Assembly: GCA_016169945.1 (NCBI GenBank)
Contig: JADLSH010000216.1
Span: 712,501 to 776,500, forward strand
DNA length: 64,000 bases
Source of the DNA: Trachythela sp. YZ-2020
Taxonomy: Eukaryota > Cnidaria > Anthozoa > Malacalcyonacea > Clavulariidae
Direction: 5' to 3'
The position numbers and the translations under genes were made by a program. This document shows, piece after piece, positions 45,301 through 58,313 of this stretch. How positions within the stretch are numbered: the first letter of the stretch is position 1; the number at the start of each line of letters is the position of its first letter. The notes under the pieces were generated by a model. It searched no databases. It saw nothing but the letters and a program-made list of their open reading frames with translations, and had not been told where the DNA came from.

Positions 45301-47970
45301 TTAAATACTACGTGAGAAAACGGTAGGTTTGTCTCCAGTGTGTGTTCTTTTGTGTGATGCTAAGGTGCTTGACTGCAAAAATATTTTCTTGCAAACATCA
45401 CATTCATAATGTCTGTCTCCAGTATGTGTTCTTTTAAGTGTTACTAAGTTGCATGATTGAGAAAACGTTTTCTTGCAAACATCACATCCATAAGGTTTGT
45501 CTCCAGTATGTGTTCGTTTATGTTTTGCTAAGTTGCTTGATTGAGAAAATCTTCGATTGCAAACATCACATCCATAAGGTTTGTCTCCAGTATGTGTTCG
45601 TTTATGTTTTGTTAGGCTGCTTGATTGAGAAAATTTCTTGTTGCAAACATCACATCCATAAGGTTTGTCTCCAGTATGTGTTCGTTTATGTTTTGCTAAG
45701 GTGCTTGAACATGAAATTCGTTGACTGCAAACATCACATCCATAAGGTTTGTCTCCAGTGTGTGTTCTTTTGTGTGATGCTAAGGTGCTTGACTGCAAAA
45801 ATATTTTCTTGCAAACATCACATTCATAAGGTTTGTCTCCAGTATGTGTTCGTTTATGTTTTGCTAAGCTGCTTGATTGAGAAAATCTTTGATTGCAAAC
45901 ATCACATCCATAAGGTTTGTCTCCAGTATGTGTTCGTTTATGTTTTGCTAAGGTGCTTGATTGAGAAAATCTTTTATTGCAAACATCACATCCACAAGGT
46001 TTGTCTCCAGTATGTGTTCTTTTATGATTTGCTAAGGTGCTTGAATGTGAAAACTTTTTCTTGCAAGTATCACATTCATAAGGTCTGTCTCCAGTGTGTG
46101 TTCTTTTATGTGTTACTAAGTTGCGTGAATGAAAAAACTTTTTCTTGCAAACATCACATTCATAAGGTTTGTCTCCAGTATGTCTTCTTTTATGTCTTGC
46201 TAAGGAGCTTGAATGAGAAAATCTTTGATTGCAAATATCACATTCATGAGCTTTGTCCCCAGTGTGTGTTCTTCTTTCAACAAGTTTCTGACCGCCAGTA
46301 GAAGGCCGAAGGGTTTGGGGAGACGTTTGCTTCTCACGCCCTTCAAATAACGACAAACTTGAGGAGGACAAATCGTCAGATTTGGTCTGAAAATTAACAA
46401 GGTTAATAAATAATGTTCAAATACGGTACATTAAATGTCCAATATCAAAATCCTTCTTCAATATCTATATATTAAACTATATCCATGTATATAATGAAGG
46501 GAAAAGGGACAAGCCGTGCTTCATGCGATCAATCAGGACCGTAGTGAAGGGATGTCGATTGGGGGGCGTTGAAGGCCGAATTGCCGGGTAATAATATAAT
46601 TTGCCGAGTTTCTCAATATTCCAACACACGTTTTAATTTGATCTTAGGGACTTGCCATAAATTACCAGGGGACGAGGGGAGGTGGAAATTTTCAATGGAC
46701 AATGAATTGATGAAAATAATATGACCTCCCCATGTACGAGTTGGAAAATTTGTGACCTAACCTGGGGCTCGTCTGACCCCCCCTAGCCTATATAATACCC
46801 CATAGTTGTTTTACTGCAGTAGTATGAAAACGTTTCGAAGAAGAGAACAATAAGCAGCAGCATAGGCAGGGTTTTAACTGTGGAACAGCACAAATGGTAG
46901 GGGTCCAGGGTTTGAATTTCTACGGTCATTAAAACAGCATTTCTCGCATTCTGAGACGAGTTCTGAAGAAAAATCACCCTCCTGCAACCAGCGCAAATTA
47001 TTTCAAAAATGCCATAGATTGTGAAAATTTCAGTATCAACTTGTTGATGTAATTTGTGTATTCAATTGTGTATTCAACTTGTTGATTCTGACTTTTTGTG
47101 GGGGGTGCTGACGTTTTCTAGGGGGGTGCGCACCCCCGCCTATGATAAAAAGCATAAAGCCATTTGTTTTTCCCTATCAATCCATGTTGCAGATATTTGT
47201 TTTTTTGCGTCGCACAAACAAATTCGCCTATAGTGGTAAACCAACCTTTCAGCCTCGCTTCACCTATTGATGATAGAGAGAGAATGCTGTGGAGATGCCT
47301 GTGTACGAGGCATATATTTTTGACAAAATGCTGTTTACATATAGCCATTGGCAAAACATAAACAAAATATAAATTGAGTAATATATCAAACTTCCAATCC
47401 GATGTTCTGATCACAAGATTTTCCTCACACCTACGCTGTCCCACTAATCCGAATATCATTCTTAGCTTTTACAATTTTGACGATTTCACAATTTTCCGAC
47501 TGGTTCGGACCAATTTGCCGACTGATGTAAATTTATTTGGTGCGTGACGCACTCCCCCCCCGCTCGCTACGGCCCTGACTTCAATTTTTATTCCGTTCAT
47601 GTATTATATATATCGAAAGTAGATATTGAGATGATTCCTTGTAAAAATCCATTATATTTTTGTCCCAAGTCACGAATCAAAATTCCCTGGATACATACAG
47701 CTGGATTTATTAAAGATCGAGGCAGTTCAGTACAGTAGTATTAGGGGTCGTATACTTCGATCTATCAAAAGCTTTTATCGTTCCGCGTGGCTGTATTTAA
47801 ATTAATACTCACCTTTGTGTCTTTTAACAGCGACTTCGATTTGCTACTTTCGTCTGATTTCCCGACGGTTTCACGGGCCTTCTTGGAGAATACACAAGTT
47901 TCGTTGCTTTAGATTGCTCTCTCGTGTTTTCTGCGAATATAAAACTTGAACAGGATAAGTTATCTTCCAT
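45301..47970 (-). pseudogene. P2': P-type zinc-finger gene, eleven fingers, exon 1 frameshifted
   Basis: Exon 2 is 46386-45301 (361 codons), open, with eleven finger units. It is the longest array in the window. Finger 10 has Leu in place of the first His (TLKRTH). The frame ends abruptly TGDKPTVFSRSI because the finger array is joined directly to block R at ~45326, deleting the C-terminal domain and 3' flank. Exon 1 (47970-47813) has lost one T within the CGGTTTTCAC stretch at ~47870, shifting the frame before the donor. If that deletion is a sequencing error the gene could be intact up to the fusion point. Confidence 0.82.
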
Positions 47971-48204
47971 TTTCGTCCTTCTAAAAGTCGAAAAGTCCTC
48001 CTTGTGGCTAAATAAAGATAAAAGATTGCACATTTGCCCGCATAGCCTCACTCGGCTAACCTTACAACAAACCCAGCCTGCGTGCAGTTCTCCCAAACGT
48101 AAGCATAATTATAATTCTATTTAACCCTAACTCCCAAACTAACCCTAACCAACCTAATAAACGTTTACAAATTACAAATAGACAATTAACTGAATAATTG
48201 AATA

Positions 48205-48550
48205 AACAATGTTTCCTGGTTTACCTTTGGGAAACATGGCTAGGAAACAATGTTTCCTGGTTTAACCCACCTTCGGGAAAGATGGGGAAACAATGTTTCC
48301 CACCTTTGGGAGACATGGCTAGGAAACAAGATTTTCTGGTTTGCCACCTTCGGGAAACATGGCTAAAAAACAATGTTTCCTAGTTTGCAAGCTACGGTTT
48401 CCTGGTTTGCCACCTTCGGAAAACAATGGCTAAAAAAACATGCTCCCTGGTTTGCCCATCTTTGAGAAACATGGTTAGGCGAAAATATTGATTAGTTTGC
48501 CCACCTTCTAGGGAAACATGGCTAGCCGCCTTCGGGAAACATGGTTAAAG
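48205..48550. repeat. ~45-bp minisatellite, right arm
   Basis: Inverted copy of 18960-19315 and 24408-24750, between P2' and Nb'. Confidence 0.88.
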
Positions 48551-48630
48551 AATTAATTCGGAAATAACGTTTCCGCAAGAATGTATTCTAGTAATTTTCC
48601 GCGGCTTAAATTTCGTCTTTAATAACCTAG

Positions 48631-50297
<1,667 letters not shown>

Positions 50298-50446
50298 GAC
50301 AATTCAATGTTAAATATCAAAATGTTCGTAATTAACACATCCTAACAGGGTTCATTACTGCATCAAAACTAACACATTTCACCAAAATATCAACAACATT
50401 ATCAACATGTAACAGTAAAAATCTCCAAACAAATATCAACCTATCT

Positions 50447-50547
50447 CTGTGGTCAGTCCCAGCCAATGTACTTGTAGGTATTTGAATAAGTTTAATAATT
50501 GTTTGGTGCGGCGAATCTTGTAAAATAAAATAAAATAAAAAATAAAA
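50447..50547 (+). mobile_element. Short retroposon, right arm
   Basis: Mirror of 22400-22506 with a (TAAAA)n tail and flanking TATCT (50442-50446, 50548-50552). Confidence 0.75.
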
Positions 50548-50577
50548 TATCTCCCAAAATATCTACAATTTATCCTA

Positions 50578-50924
50578 CTTAGTGAGCCATCATATTGTCA
50601 TGGGTATCCATATGATTTTCAAGTTCACTTACAATAAATGCCAAACTCAACATCACAGACACAACAAATATACCCAATACCAGTTGGTTCTCTTGATTCT
50701 AATTCTTGACAGACATCACATTCGTAGATGGTGCCATGGTCGTTTGCCTTGTGCGGTTTTAAACTTTCAAGATCAGGGAACTGTTTGTAATGCTTGTCAT
50801 AATCATAATGATTGCCACTAGATTTTCATCAAGATACCCTTGCACATCTTGTGATGGAATTTCTCTGCCACAAGTGACACACAATAACAAGCCATCTTTT
50901 AAATGTGATCTTCTGTGTCATATC
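50578..50924 (-). pseudogene. Remnant C-terminal domain downstream of P1'
   Basis: Mirror of 22036-22368, with the same broken CDVCQELESREP and ICCVCDVEF modules. Confidence 0.6.
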
Positions 50925-53080
50925 TTATTCATAAGGTTTGTCTCCAGTATGTGTTCGTTTATGTGTTTCCAAATTATTTGACTTAGAAAATTTCTTCTTG
51001 CAAACATCACATTCATAAGGTTTGTCTCCAGTATGTGTTCGTTTATGTGTTGCCAAAATATTCGACTGAGAAAATTTCTTCTTGCAAACATAACATTCAT
51101 AAGGTTTGTCTCCAGTGTGTGTTCTTTTGTGTCTTACTAAGTTGCATGATTGAGAAAACTTTTTCTTGCAAACATCACATTCATAAGGTTTGTCTCCAGT
51201 ATGTGTTCGTTTATGTGTTTCCAAATTATTTGACTTAGAAAATGTCTTCTTGCAAACATCACATTCATAAGGTTTGTCTCCAGCATATGTTTGTTTATGT
51301 GTTGCCAAAGTATATGACTGAGAAAATTTCTTCTTGCAAACATCACATTCATAAAGTTTGTCTCCAGTATGTGTTCGTTTATGTGTTACTAAGTTGCTTG
51401 AACGTGAAAATCTTTGATGGCAAACATCACATTCATAACGTTTGTCTCCAGTGTGTCTTTTTATGTCTTGCTAAGGTGCTTGGATGAGAAAATCTTTGAT
51501 TGCAAATATCACATTCATGAGCTTTGTCCCTAGTGTGTGTTCTTCTTTCAACAAGTTTCTGACCGCCAGTAGAAGGCCGAAGGGTTTGGGGAGACGTTTG
51601 CTTCACGCCCTTCAAATAACGACAAACTTGAGGAGGACGAATCGTCAGATTTGGTCTGAAAATTAACAAGGTTAATAAATAATGTTCAAATACGGTACAT
51701 TAAATGTCCAATATCAAAATCCTTCTTCAATATCTATATATTAAACTATATCCATGTATATAATGAAGGGAAAAGGGACAAGCCGTGCTTCAATCAGGAC
51801 CGTAGTGAAGGGATGTCGATTGGGGGGCGTTGAAGGCCGAATTGCCGGGTAATAATATAATTTGCCGAGTTTCTCAATATTCCAACACACGTTTTAATTT
51901 GATCTTAGGACTTGCCATAAATTACCAGGGACGAGGGGAGGTGGAAATTTTCAATGGACAATGAATTGATGAAAATAATATGACCTCCCCAATGTACGAG
52001 TTGGAAAATTTGTGACCTAACCTGGGGCTCGTCTGACCCCCCCTAGCCTATATAATACCCCATAGTTGTTTTACTGCAGTAGTATGAAAACGTTTCGAAG
52101 AAGAGAACAATAAGCAGCAGCATAGGCAGGGTTTTAACTGTGGAACAGCACAAATGGTAGGGGTCCAGGGTTTGAATTTCTACGGTCATTAAAACAGCAT
52201 TTCTCGCATTCTGAGACGAGTTCTGAAGAAAAATCACCCTCCTGCAACCAGCGCAAATTATTTCAAAAATGCCATAGATTGTGAAAATTTCAGTATCAAC
52301 TTGTTGATGTAATTTGTGTATTCAATTGTGTATTCAACTTGTTGATTCTGACTTTTGTGGGGGTGCTGACGTTTTCTAGGGGTGCGCACCCCGCCTATGA
52401 TAAAAAGCATAAAGCCATTTGTTTTCCCTATCAATCCATGTTGCAGATATTTGTTTTTGCGTCGCACAAACAAATTCGCCTATAGTGGTAAACCAACCTT
52501 TCAGCCTCGCTTCACCTATTGATGATAGAGAGAGAATGCTGTGGAGATGCCTGTGTACGAGGCATATATTTTTGACAAAATGCTGTTTACATATAGCCAT
52601 TGGCAAAACATAAACAAAATATTCTGATGAAATATTATAAATTGAGTAATATATCAAACTTCCAATCCGATGTTCTGATCACAAGATTTTCCTCACACCT
52701 ACGCTGTCCCACTAATCCGAATATCATTCTTAGCTTTTACAATTTTGACGATTTCACAATTTTCCGACTGGTTCGGACCAATTTGCCGACTGATGTAAAT
52801 TTATTTGGTGCGTGACGCACTCCCCCCCCCGCTCGCTACGGCCCTGACTTCAATTTTTATTCCGTTCATGTATTATATATATCGAAAGTACATATTTCCT
52901 TGTAAAAATCCATTCTATTTTTGTCCCAAGTTAGACCAATTATTAGAAAAGTTCAACTCATGAATTAAAATTGTCCTGGATACATACAGCTGGATTTATT
53001 AAAGATCGAGGCAGTTCAGTAGAGTAGTATTAGAGGTCGTATACTTCGATCTATCAAAAAGCTTTTATCGTTCCGCGTGG

Positions 53081-53718
53081 TAGCCTGAGACAGACGAATA
53101 ACGAAAAATATTCGTCTGAGAACATTCGTCACTAATCTTGCCTGGTGACGTTAGAGCGTTAGTCGAGATTTAGATAACAGATTGTCATTGGTCACACTAA
53201 AATTGCATGTATTGTGCGTTTTTATTGGTTCGTTAGACATGTCGGAAAAAATAAAAGATGGCGGAATTTAAAGATCGAAATATTTTATGGAAACGTGCAA
53301 TTAATAAGGTATTAAATGTTTTTCAAGTACCTTCTTTGTATAAAGAACAGGAAGAGGCCCTTGCTCAATTGTTTTCGAAGCGAGATGTTTTCATTAATCT
53401 CCCTACATCGTATGGGAAATCGCTCAAATTTCAAGCTGCACCCGTAATGGCCGATATTCTCTTTCGAAGAAGCACGGGAACCAGCATAGTAGTGGTTATT
53501 TCTCCACTGAAAGCCCTCATGGAAGATCAAGTAAGATCACATGGTCGTTCGATACTTCGATAGTTCGATACATTGTCGCTCATAGCAAACGCCATTTTGT
53601 TTTTCTCAGATACGTAATTATGCAAATATTTATGATAAATTATGATAATTAGACCGGGCAAGATTAGTGACGAATGTTCTCAGACGAATATTTTTCGTTA
53701 TTCGTCTGTCTCAGGCTA
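53081..53718 (+). mobile_element. Pack-MULE-like element with RecQ-like helicase exon, right copy
   Basis: 638 bp; the terminal inverted repeats are ~64 bases and nearly perfect here (TAGCCTGAGACAGACGAA ... to CACTAATCTTGCC). The 9-bp duplication TCCGCGTGG lies at 53072-53080 and 53719-53727, the same target as in the left arm. The payload lies between the repeats with ~110 bases of upstream sequence. It is the more complete of the two copies. Confidence 0.9.
53258..53563 (+). pseudogene. Captured first exon of RecQ-like helicase, right copy
   Basis: It has the same protein as the left copy, from ATG 53258. The coding sequence ends at CAA|GTAAGA (about 53531), a 5' splice site. The intron start is followed by the inner edge of the element's other end. 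The presence of an intact exon-intron boundary shows capture from genomic DNA, not from mRNA. The source gene is not in the window. Confidence 0.85.
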
Positions 53719-53737
53719 TCCGCGTGGCTGTATTTAA

Positions 53738-54412
53738 TACCCCGTTTACACTATACCGGATTACTTTTCATACCGGATTAATTTTCACTCCGAAGTAAAA
53801 AACAAGGGTGTTTACACTACGCCGCATTGCACCGCTTCGCTTTGTTGCCAGCTCAACACTTTTTGATGTTGCCATGGAAACAGAACCAGTTTCCCGCTAA
53901 ATAAAATCACGAGCTGGCTTTGCTAGACAAATGAACGCAAGAATATCCAACACAAAACAAAAAGAGCCAAATTTTACATGGACTTACCCAAAATCTTCGT
54001 TGTTTACGTTCTCTTTTGCCCTTTCGTTTTGCACGAAAAGTTGAAGTTACCAGTGTTTGCCGGAGTCGTCGCCTTGATGAATAATAGCTAGTCGACAGAC
54101 AAAAGAAACTAGCCATTATTTGAAGGACGCTTGCTGCCGTAAAAGTAAGTATAATCAATTGTTTGAAGGCGACAATTTTTAATTCGTCTTTGGAGGTGAT
54201 ATGAAATTTCGCGCCAAAATTAATTGTGTACCGGATTCGCCTGTTTACACTGCTCCGGCACATACCGGATTACTTTTCATATCACCTCCAAAGCGGAGTG
54301 ATTTTTGCTCCGCGTCGCGTACCGGATTACTGTGGCGTAGTGTAAACAGCAGCCGAATCCGGTATGAAAATCGCTACGCTCCGATGTAATCCGGTATAGT
54401 GTAAACGGGGTA
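53738..54412. mobile_element. Harbinger-like MITE, 3-bp TSD TAA (right arm only)
   Basis: The inverted ends are TACCCCGTTTACACTATACC (27 bases perfect). TAA is duplicated at 53735-53737 and 54413-54415; the left arm has the single site at ~12220. A TWA duplication is typical of PIF/Harbinger. Subterminal copies of TACCGGATTAC and an inner inverted pair CATATCACCTCCAAAG give it a layered structure. The frame 54263-53907 is not credible. Confidence 0.88.
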
Positions 54413-54624
54413 TAAATTACTCACCTTTGTGTCTTTTAACAGCGACTTCGATTTGCTACTTTCGTCTGATTTCCCGACGGTTTTCACGGGCCTTCTTGGA
54501 GAATACACAAGTTTCGTTGCTTTAGATTGCTCGCTCATGTTTTCTGCGAATGTAAAACTTGAACAGGATTAGTTATCTTCCATTTTCGTCCTTCTAAAAT
54601 CTAAAGTCGAAAAGTCCTTCTTGC

Positions 54625-55527
54625 TAGTGCTTCCACTTTGGCAAAGTAAAATTTCTCGTTTTTGTCCTTTTTTTTCGCAGAATTTCCTTCCCAAAATCCT
54701 AAATTTCCTTCCATTTTTCCTTCCAATTTTTTTTAAAACAGTATAATAAATTTTGTATTGTACTGTACTCCCGATGTAAATTGAAGGTGTACTGCAGTAT
54801 TCAAATAGTGAATCTCTAATTTAATATTAGAAAAATAATTAACCATTGCGTATGGTACAAAATTCAAGTATCCAACATTAGTGTTCCAGATCACTACAGA
54901 GTAGAGTAGTATATAGTCATTAGTCTATACCGTTCAAAATTAATTTGAATAAGGATAATTAACCTGAAAAAACATGTTCTGTTGTCTGTTTTCTCAAACG
55001 ACATTTTACTTAAAAACGAGTTTTTTATGAATTTTCTCGAGATTCTTATGCTTCATCTTCTGATGAGCTTGACTCAGAAGTTGACTCAATATAAGCCATC
55101 ATAATTGACAAATTTTTTTTGGTTTAGAAATTACAGTTTCCCTTTTTTCGACTGTTTGTTTTTAGTTTATAAAAACCCGCGAAAAAAAGTGAGCCCGCGT
55201 TATTTATGTACAAGTACTCTACTCACCCACAGCTCTCACCCACTGAAGACCTGTTAAGTCCCAAATTACCCCCATTCATCCTTGATGGTTATGTAAATAT
55301 TCGATGTATTATTTAACTCAAAAGTTCATAATAAAGTGTTTAACAATTATTAAATTACTAGAAATTACTGAAAAAGTTTAAATTGTAAAATTTCCTTCCC
55401 TTTTCCTTCGAAATGGCCAAATTTCCTTCCAATTTCCTTCCAAATCTCATTTCCTCTTATTTTTCCTTCCAAATGCCAAAATATCCTTTTGGAAGGAAAT
55501 TTCCTTCCGAGTGGAAGCTCTTAAAAT
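54625..55527. mobile_element. GGAAGGAAATTT-rich MITE, right copy
   Basis: Bounded by CTTGC (54620-54624, 55528-55532). Mirror of 6860-7757. Confidence 0.78.
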
Positions 55528-55659
55528 CTTGCGGCTAAATAAAGGTTGCACATTTGCCCGCATAGCCTGACTCTAAGTCTCTAACCCTTACATCAAACCT
55601 AGCCTGCTGCAGTTCTCATACTCAACTGGTACTCATAAAAAAGTCATAATCCTAATTAA

Positions 55660-55740
55660 CCCTAACCCCCAAAGGCCCAAACTAACCCTAACTCCCAAAC
55701 TAACCCTAACCAACCTAATAAACGTTTACAAATTACAAAT
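55660..55740. promoter_or_regulatory. TTAGGG-like block of P1' 5' flank
   Basis: CCCTAA-type motifs (AACCCTAACTCCCAAACTAA) in the same position relative to exon 1 as in the other P genes. Confidence 0.45.
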
Positions 55741-57420
55741 AGAAAAAAATAATAAGAATAATTTATTCCATTACACCAATATTGGTACATAGGATAATAC
55801 AAAACAAAACTATTATGCATATAACATAGCAACCATGTATAAACTATAACTAATTTCTTATTTACATGTGGTACACTCAGTGAAGATTTTAGTTAGTTCA
55901 TAAATGAATCTGGCTGTACAACTTGTTATGCTCTTGTCATTCATGGATATACAATAAAGAAATATGTCGTATTTACCTAGTGAACCGTAAAACGACTATT
56001 GATTTCCATTGGAGATTTTTTAACTTGTAATTTTGACAGTTTGAAAAGTAATGATATTCGTCACCTACAGCTATTTCAATTAAGGTTGTCCCCGAGCAAA
56101 GCGGAAAAGTCGAATACGAGCGCGAAAGGCTTGCTGGGAATTGCTAAGAAATTAAGAATTTGACAAACCTCAGTGGATTCCTAAGACATTAACGTATTGT
56201 TCTTAAGTACAAGATTTTATGCTACTCATACGATTAGAAGGCATTTTAAATTCCCAAGGGTATAAAATCTTATGGTTAATAAGAATATGTTAATTTCGAA
56301 AGGTTTCGTTTTTTATACACCCTGTATACCAATTCGCAATTAAACGTGCTGCAAAACTTATGATTATTATGTGACTCATGTGACCTGTCGCTATAACGTA
56401 GTGGAAAATGCCAGGAACTTGTTCCATCACAAAATTGTATGTCAGCAATAAATGCCACCTTGATTCATTCACAGCTCTGAGCCACTGATGCATAAAAACG
56501 TCTCAAAGGAATTATCCACAAAGAACAGCCCACAAAACATTTAATAGGTTCCTACTTTGAAATTATTATTGCTAATTTCTTAGGAATCCACTGAGGTTTG
56601 TCAAATTCTTGGTCCATTCCCAGCAAGCCTTTCGCGCTCGTATTCGACTTTTCCGCTTTGCTCGGGGACAACCTTAATTGAAATAGCTGTATACATTTGA
56701 ATCACAAATAGGACATAGACGTGACTTATGGTCAATATTAGCATATCTACCGGCTTCAACTGGAAATCTATGTGCAGAGATCCTAAACCTTGTAACCGCT
56801 TGACGGTGTTTAACATTTTTGACCGTGGACAAATAACTTTCAAAATCCAAGTTTGGTTTTACAAGGTTTAAGATTCGTAATTTGTTACACTGTTGAATCT
56901 GATCTTTCCATGTGGTATTATATCTCTTACATAATTCCTTTTTAATAACTTTAGCTAAATTATTAATATCACTTTTAGATTGAATCTCATTATCGTACAA
57001 AGGCTCGAAATTACACATATCTAACAAGCAATCAGAGAATTTCACACCCTGTTGCTTCGATTGAAGGCACACATGAGCTGCCTTTTCTACTAATTGACTT
57101 TCGTAAACTGAACTATTAACTCTTAGCCAGTATTTGATAACTGAGGTTGAAACTTGCACAATCATCGGCATTCTGCCTAGTTCAGTCAACACTACTACAT
57201 TGGTAGATTTAGAATGGACCCCTAAGATACGTTTACGGAACTTTAAATGTAGTTTATCAATATCTGAAACCACCCTGAACATATCGGTCGTTGTCAATCT
57301 ACCTAAAGTATACACTCCCCATATCTCACAACAATATAATAGAATCGGAAACGAGAGTTGAAAATAGTTTTAACAGCACCTTAACTGGAACCCTACCACA
57401 TTGGAAAACTTTTTGAAAAA
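55741..57420 (-). pseudogene. 5'-truncated LINE fragment, right arm
   Basis: Mirror of 2930-6645 without the 2.05 kb transposon. The frame 57315-56674 is open over the post-RT region (YTLGRLTTTDMF ... HRFPVEAGRY ... CPICD). Upstream, ILLYCCEIWG and KVLLKLFSTLV can be read with one frameshift, placing the truncation near 57415. The MITE 56066-56691 splits the zinc knuckle. Confidence 0.82.
56066..56691. mobile_element. MITE with ~130-bp inverted repeats, right copy
   Basis: Mirror of 5698-6323. Confidence 0.82.
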
Positions 57421-57982
57421 ATTGTGAGAAAATTTCGTGAATGAAAAGAACGAGGAATCGAACCCAAGAACACGTGCGTACTTGCCAGAGACACTGACCT
57501 GGATATAGACTGGATAACGCATCTATTGTTGAAAAGTGAATTGCCGCACCCGACTCAGAGGTCCCAGTTTACTATAGATTTGTATTACAGAATCATAGTT
57601 TTCGCGGGTTTTTTCGTTATTTTCTTATCACATGGATAGATGTACACGAGAAGTATTTTGAGCAAAAAATTCCGGTTGTTTTGGCTTCAATAACGTTGGA
57701 AAACGGGATTTGAAAGTTTGAAAGAGTGAACATGCACTGCTTAGCTTTAATAAACAAAGGTTGTTCTGAAACAGATAACAGGACATTCTCATTCAAAATC
57801 CACTCAAGACATGGAGTAACTGCTACACAAATCAAGTAGTCTGGACGTTTGATGAAATGAACCAACTACACTGTGAACAAAAGCGAAATTGAGATAAGTC
57901 TTACATGCATTATTCAGCTCACTCCCCATTGGGGCTTTTCAGTGACCGATTACATCAGGTACCTAGCTTACCTATAATAATA
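57421..57982. other. Block L flank, right arm, no supported gene
   Basis: Mirror of 2336-2929: an 82-codon frame (57865-57617) and a GGAATCGAACCC stretch (the B-box-like motif on the other strand). Confidence 0.35.
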
Positions 57983-58205
57983 TACTTACGGCGGTCAACT
58001 TCAAAAATGTTGACACTTAACGAGAAGTTACATCCCTCGCAGACAGTACTCAGTAAAACCCAGCTATTCTAAATGATCCTGATCTTCCAGTACAGCGACT
58101 CCTTAAAGTTGTATATTGCATAGGAAATAGTAAATATAAGATTTATTTTAACAAAATTTTAAATATATATTTACATTTAAAGAATGCGTTTCAGCTTAAT
58201 AAATA
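57983..58205 (+). repeat. Dispersed repeat M, right L-block copy
   Basis: Nearly identical to 49104-49325, upstream of Nb' fingers. Confidence 0.7.
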
Positions 58206-58313
58206 TTGGTATTGTTTATCTTAACGGAATAAGTATTGTTTTGTCAGTTCTATTTTTGTTCTGAATTTCAACCGAACTATTTAACTAAATATAAATCTAT
58301 ACTCTTATAATAA

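Larger units (their letters stand above)
50925..54583 (-). pseudogene. P1': P-type zinc-finger gene with nonsense exon 1 and frameshifted exon 2
   Basis: Exon 1 is 54583-54425; codon 5 is TAA, as in P0. The intron contains the helicase-carrying MULE (53081-53718) and a Harbinger-like MITE (53738-54412). Exon 2 is 51655-50925, with a 2-base loss near 51604 and another shift near 51460. Two fingers present in P1 ([17 protein letters not shown]) are missing. The combination of a P0-type exon 1 with a P1-type exon 2 shows that the left arm gained its extra block by duplication, or that this arm lost it. Confidence 0.85.

Noticed and set aside
45438..46301. A 287-codon open frame with repeated [18 protein letters not shown]
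   Set aside because: It is the exact antisense of the eleven-finger exon of P2'. The 28-codon periodicity is inherited from the fingers. The same holds for the similar frames at 21257-21925, 22656-23528, 26647-27312 and 49444-49929.
53907..54263. A 118-codon frame in the right arm
   Set aside because: Contained within the Harbinger-like MITE, spanning its subterminal repeats, with no transposase motif.
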